A stretch of 46,945 nucleotides of DNA, taken from positions 1 to 46,945 of the forward strand of contig PKSX01000171.1 in assembly GCA_002869435.1 (NCBI GenBank), read 5' to 3'. The notes under the pieces are model-generated. The model was not told the origin of the DNA. It ran no database searches and saw only the letters and a program-made list of their open reading frames with translations. Source of the DNA: Marinilabiliales bacterium. GTDB taxonomy: Bacteria; Bacteroidota; Bacteroidia; Bacteroidales; DTU049. Position numbers and translations under genes: made by a program. Below are positions 43,726 through 46,945 of this stretch, in pieces; position 1 is the stretch's first letter, and each line of letters opens with the position of its first letter.

Positions 43726-44895
43726 TTATTTGTTTTCGTTATCGTCAATGATTTTATTTCGCAAATACTCATTAGGAGTAATACCAAGTTCAGATTTAAA
43801 CACCCTTAAAAATGATGAATAGGAACTAAAGCCCGATTTACCAGCTATATTTTCGAGGGTTATATCAAGGTTGAGTTTTTTATAATTATCGATCAGACTT
43901 ACTGCTTCCCGCACTCGATACTGATTAATGAGTCCTCTAAAATTTAATCCAAAACCTTTATTAATTGCATCAGAAAGATAAGTTCTATTGGTTTGAAACT
44001 TATAGCAAAAATCATACACCGATATTTCTGGATTTAGATATGGCTTTTCATCAAGCAGGTACTTCTCAAGTTCTTCTTTATTAATTTTTACTTCTTCTTC
44101 AAAAGTTTCAGTCTCACTAACCATAACCGGATCAAATACCTCTTCCTGCATAAATACATTAAGTCCGAGAATCCAGAAAAAGGATGCAAACAAAGTGTAT
44201 GAAACCACAATGAGTAAATCATTATTCAAAACCTGGCTATTATTAAGAATATGAATAACCAAATGGGCCAGCATCATAAAAACAAAAAAAACAGCCAGCA
44301 TTTTCATCCAGTTAAGCTGATTATTAGCGTTTTCGGCAAAAAGATTCTGCTTCTTCCTGTAATACTCTTTCATTTTAATTATTGTGAATACTACATAGAT
44401 AAGAGACTGTACAATGAATGTAGTTTTGCCCACGCTATATACCATCTTTCCAAGTTTCAATATCGAACTCGCTTCTGCGTCATATGTAAGTTCCAGTATA
44501 TATCGAATGAAGAGACGGTCGTCTTCAGAATTCAACATTACTTTTTCATAAAGCACAAAGAATAGAAAGAAAATCACAGCCGGTATGAAATGTGGCAAGA
44601 TTTTTCTGTATGACAGATTCTTCTCTGAAGTAAGCGATAATATATAGAGGTAAAGCAGTGGGAATAAAACTATAACAAGTGCTGCATGCAAAGGGAACAG
44701 GAAAGTATATACTTCGAGATGACCCTGAAATTTCATGTATGTCATGAAATACACAATCGAGGCTGCAAGCATAAGTATCAGAATAAAAATTCTGGATTTT
44801 TGCTTACAAACCCCATCAATCAGGTAAGTTATTGCCCATGAAAAAGGTGCAAAAAAAGCAATTGCTAAAGCGATGATTTTAATTTCTTCCGGCAT
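43726..44895 (-). CDS. AraC-family regulator with seven-helix membrane domain
   Basis: This 389-residue protein has about seven hydrophobic helices over residues 1-240, from IIALAIAFFAPFSWAITYL at the N-terminus to VVSYTLFASFFWILGLNVF. The C-terminal AraC DNA-binding domain (about 285-385) includes YDFCYKFQTNRTYLSDAINK and ITLENIAGKSGFSSYSSFLR. The design matches the regulator at 837-2045, but the two are clearly diverged. It precedes pepD by 5 nt, so signal sensing and peptide hydrolysis may be linked; this is inferred from position only. No clear TAnnTTTG lies upstream. Confidence 0.87.
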   Translation of the reverse strand: MPEEIKIIALAIAFFAPFSWAITYLIDGVCKQKSRIFILILMLAASIVYFMTYMKFQGHLEVYTFLFPLHAALVIVLFPLLYLYILSLTSEKNLSYRKILPHFIPAVIFFLFFVLYEKVMLNSEDDRLFIRYILELTYDAEASSILKLGKMVYSVGKTTFIVQSLIYVVFTIIKMKEYYRKKQNLFAENANNQLNWMKMLAVFFVFMMLAHLVIHILNNSQVLNNDLLIVVSYTLFASFFWILGLNVFMQEEVFDPVMVSETETFEEEVKINKEELEKYLLDEKPYLNPEISVYDFCYKFQTNRTYLSDAINKGFGLNFRGLINQYRVREAVSLIDNYKKLNLDITLENIAGKSGFSSYSSFLRVFKSELGITPNEYLRNKIIDDNENK

Positions 44896-45034
44896 CGTGG
44901 TTAAAATTACAAAAAAACACTATTCACGTTTCATATATTACCATTCTTCTATTTGATATTCAAATACTTGTAAATTTTTGCAGTTTTGAAAACAAAATAA
45001 GCATATTAAGAGGATAGTTTCGCATAAGTATTGA

Positions 45035-45042
45035 TAGTTTTG
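45035..45042 (+). promoter_or_regulatory. Putative -7 element (TAGTTTTG)
   Basis: TAGTTTTG lies 36 nt before ATG 45079. A near copy, GATAGTTTCG, is found 20 nt upstream of it (45014-45023). No standard -33 element is evident. Confidence 0.5.
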
Positions 45043-45078
45043 ATTGTGTCAATAAATCAACAACAAAATAAATAAAAA

Positions 45079-46641
45079 ATGAAAACACTTACAAGCACAA
45101 TTTTAATGTTTCTTATTGGAATCGTTGTTTTTGCTCAGCCAAGTCAGGGCACAATGATTGCCAAGATTAAAGCGAACCACCCTTCTGCAACCAGTGTAGA
45201 ACTCACAGGTAATGGTTACACAGAACAATCTTACGACAACGGAGCATACAGAGATTTCTATTTACATTCATACCGTATTAAAGCACCCACAGAATATTCC
45301 GATATTACTTATTGCTATTCGGGTCAGATTCAATATGTAAAAAGTGGCGGTGCATGGGTATTCGACAATTTTAATATTGGCGACAAATGGTATGAAGGGG
45401 TTCCTGATCCTGACTGGAATGAAATACTGGCACTTCTTATGTCAGATATTGAAGGTTATGTTAAGAATAACCACTACGTAGATATTGTTGGCAATATCTC
45501 ACCTATTGAACTTACTGATGACCCGGATTTCCACTGGCACGATTTGAATTCTGTATCATTCAACACCAAGGTCACATATTCAGAGAAACAGGGGTATACC
45601 AAGCTGGCAAAAGGCGAGCGTTATTACAGAGTCAGATTATATTCTGACGGATATCAGGAGCCATGGAAAAGTTTTAACAGCACTTACGAGAAAGATAAAA
45701 TTGACAAAAACTCTTTTGAAATTACTGAATACACCAGTGAAGAGCTTGATGCAATGAAAACGCTGTATGAAATTGACATGGAGAATGCAGCAGCTAAAGA
45801 GCTGGAGAATTTGCCAAAGATTGAAGTGAAAAAATTTGAATCAGGCAAACAGCTTTATTATTATACACATGATATTATTCTCACAAAAGAGAAAGATGTA
45901 ATTCTGGCTTATTTCTATAAAGTCATTGACAAGGAAACTTGTTTTGTGAAGGGCAGCAGCTCTCTGATGAGTAATGATACAAGGGAGTGGGTTGACAAGG
46001 TCCTTGATAATCTTGAAGCATATCGTGCATGTTATTGTCTATACCCAACCGTTAAAGAAGAAAAAGAAACAAGAATCCGCTTCTATGACAGAGAGAACCG
46101 TCGTATGCTAGATATGGCAGGTGTGCAAAGAAACGACACATGGATGCTAACTGAAGTTGATTTTTACGCGGCCAATGAAGATGAGCAAGCCAGACTAAAA
46201 AGCAATAGTTCTAATTGTCAGGATGCCCCGGATCTCACTTATGTACCACCAAGAGAGGTTGTCAGCTATAAGGTTGGCGATGCTGTAACCGGAGTTTTTT
46301 CAAACGGTGAATATAATGCAACAATCGACAAAACTGACCCTTATAATAGTCAAAGGTATTTCATTAAGCTTATTGGCGATAACAGCGGAAAAGGTTATTG
46401 GATGGAAGAAAAGAACTTGAAACAGGGTCATGTAGGAACAAATATCAATGGCGGCGGCAGTTCATCATCATCTTCCTCTCAAAGTTTTAAAGTTGACGAT
46501 GTTGTCTATGTAAACACTACTAAAGGCAAAATGAAAGCAACCATAAAAGAAATCAGCGGTGAAAAAGCACTGGTAGATTTCAAGAATCCTATGTATGATG
46601 ATACATGGGTTAGTCTTTCCAATTGTTCTTATGACAAATAA
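45079..46641 (+). CDS. Secreted protein with two C-terminal Tudor/SH3-like repeats
   Basis: This 520-residue protein has a signal peptide (MKTLTSTILMFLIGIVVFAQ). The main part (about 25-390) is not recognised; it is rich in aromatic and charged residues and looks mixed alpha/beta. The C-terminus carries two related modules of about 50 residues. Module 1 (about 394-445) has YKVGDAVTGVFSNGEYNATI and ends GYWMEEKNL. Module 2 (about 470-520) has FKVDDVVYVNTTKGKMKATI and ends DTWVSLSNC. A Gly/Ser linker (GGGSSSSSSSQS) separates them. The pattern resembles Tudor/SH3-type barrels, here presumably outside the cytoplasm. It is a single-gene unit with its own -7 element and downstream hairpin. Confidence 0.72.
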   Translation: MKTLTSTILMFLIGIVVFAQPSQGTMIAKIKANHPSATSVELTGNGYTEQSYDNGAYRDFYLHSYRIKAPTEYSDITYCYSGQIQYVKSGGAWVFDNFNIGDKWYEGVPDPDWNEILALLMSDIEGYVKNNHYVDIVGNISPIELTDDPDFHWHDLNSVSFNTKVTYSEKQGYTKLAKGERYYRVRLYSDGYQEPWKSFNSTYEKDKIDKNSFEITEYTSEELDAMKTLYEIDMENAAAKELENLPKIEVKKFESGKQLYYYTHDIILTKEKDVILAYFYKVIDKETCFVKGSSSLMSNDTREWVDKVLDNLEAYRACYCLYPTVKEEKETRIRFYDRENRRMLDMAGVQRNDTWMLTEVDFYAANEDEQARLKSNSSNCQDAPDLTYVPPREVVSYKVGDAVTGVFSNGEYNATIDKTDPYNSQRYFIKLIGDNSGKGYWMEEKNLKQGHVGTNINGGGSSSSSSSQSFKVDDVVYVNTTKGKMKATIKEISGEKALVDFKNPMYDDTWVSLSNCSYDK

Positions 46642-46653
46642 ACCTTACAAAAT

Positions 46654-46681
46654 TGTCAGACTACCCTTTGGGTGTCTGACA
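46654..46681 (+). terminator. Terminator-like hairpin
   Basis: TGTCAGAC pairs with GTCTGACA and, across a single bulged T, ACCC pairs with GGGT around a TTT loop. The structure begins 13 nt after the preceding stop codon. No strong T run follows. Confidence 0.7.
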
Positions 46682-46713
46682 GTTCCTTGAGACAAGTATT
46701 CATATAGAATTTG

Positions 46714-46721
46714 TACTTTTG
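46714..46721 (+). promoter_or_regulatory. Putative -7 element (TACTTTTG)
   Basis: TACTTTTG matches TAnnTTTG and lies 40 nt before ATG 46762. It is the same 8-mer as the glycogen operon element at 4330-4337. Confidence 0.5.
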
Positions 46722-46761
46722 AATAATAAGTATTGCCTTGTTTCATTAAAACCGATATATC

Positions 46762-46945
46762 ATGACTCGCCTCAAAGTTTTTCTATCCACTCTTTTCCTG
46801 ATACTATCCGTGAATGCCCTTTTTGCACAGGAAACAGAAATATGGCAAATGCCGGCTGCGAAGCTTTCCATGATAACTCATATCGACAGCGATGAACAAG
46901 GCAATACCTATTATGCAGCCATGTTTGGCGGCAACATGACTTTTG
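46762..46945 (+). CDS. Secreted protein, N-terminal fragment (possibly SBBP/beta-propeller type)
   Basis: The gene is cut by the right edge; 61 residues are visible from ATG 46762. The signal peptide MTRLKVFLSTLFLILSVNAL is followed by FAQETEIW. The next segment, ITHIDSDEQGNTYYAAMFGG then NMTF, resembles one blade of an SBBP-type propeller repeat (D-x-x-GN-x-Y-x-x-x-x-F), a module common in T9SS cargo proteins. That reading is tentative with so little sequence. Confidence 0.65.
   Translation, partial: MTRLKVFLSTLFLILSVNALFAQETEIWQMPAAKLSMITHIDSDEQGNTYYAAMFGGNMTF

Noticed and set aside
1..46945. CRISPR array, phage, integrative element or anti-phage defence system.
   Set aside because: No regularly spaced direct repeats with unique spacers, no integrase, transposase, toxin or nuclease island was seen; gene content is largely housekeeping.

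Overview
The window reads as a chromosomal segment of a Bacteroidota bacterium, most likely from the Bacteroidales/Marinilabiliales side. The reasons are a type IX secretion (T9SS) type-B C-terminal domain (14878-16299), repeated -7 promoter elements of the Bacteroidota form TAnnTTTG just upstream of genes, two AraC-type regulators with seven-helix membrane domains, SPOR- and PD40-domain envelope proteins, and AT-rich intergenic DNA with small dispersed palindromes. No rRNA, tRNA, CRISPR array, integrase or transposase was seen. Gene content is mostly housekeeping and densely packed, often with 1-4 nt overlaps.

Layout. 1-3954: a truncated secreted formylglycine-generating-enzyme-like protein, a membrane AraC regulator, and an M16 peptidase/O-methyltransferase pair. 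4330-14693: a glycogen operon from one promoter, with a GH133 debranching enzyme, a GT4 glucan synthase-like enzyme, a GH57 amylase-like enzyme, a 1410-residue fusion of a eukaryote-type GT3 glycogen synthase to a GT35 phosphorylase, then cinA. Two inverted hairpin repeats close it. 14829-18070: a T9SS cargo protein, recF and a DciA/DUF721 gene. 18235-20752 (minus): nth-bioD-bioA with 4-nt overlaps, divergent from sufS-sufE-sufT-like and a GT-C-like membrane protein (20871-24250). 24312-25400: two envelope proteins of unknown function. 25524-31528 (minus): an 1810-residue PD40/coiled-coil/SPOR protein with three Asn-rich minisatellite tracts, translationally coupled to a flavin reductase. 31730-35737: ispH, a lipoprotein esterase-like hydrolase and a TPR protein. 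35739-40638 (minus): dnaE, trxA and a DUF58 gene broken by an in-frame stop. 40733-46945: a lipoprotein hydrolase, a small secreted protein, an AraC-pepD operon, a secreted protein with two C-terminal repeats, and a truncated secreted protein.

Most notable signals. (1) Two families of short hairpin repeats have a conserved loop but differing, compensated stems, the reverse of ordinary palindromic repeats; five of the six copies lie at or downstream of gene 3' ends. (2) A DUF58 gene carries a single in-frame TAA, followed by 40 codons of recognisable family C-terminus. (3) Opposing glycogen synthase and phosphorylase activities are fused in one polypeptide. (4) In-frame 18- and 39-bp tandem repeats lie inside the giant envelope protein. 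All functional calls come from reading motifs by eye; no database search was run.
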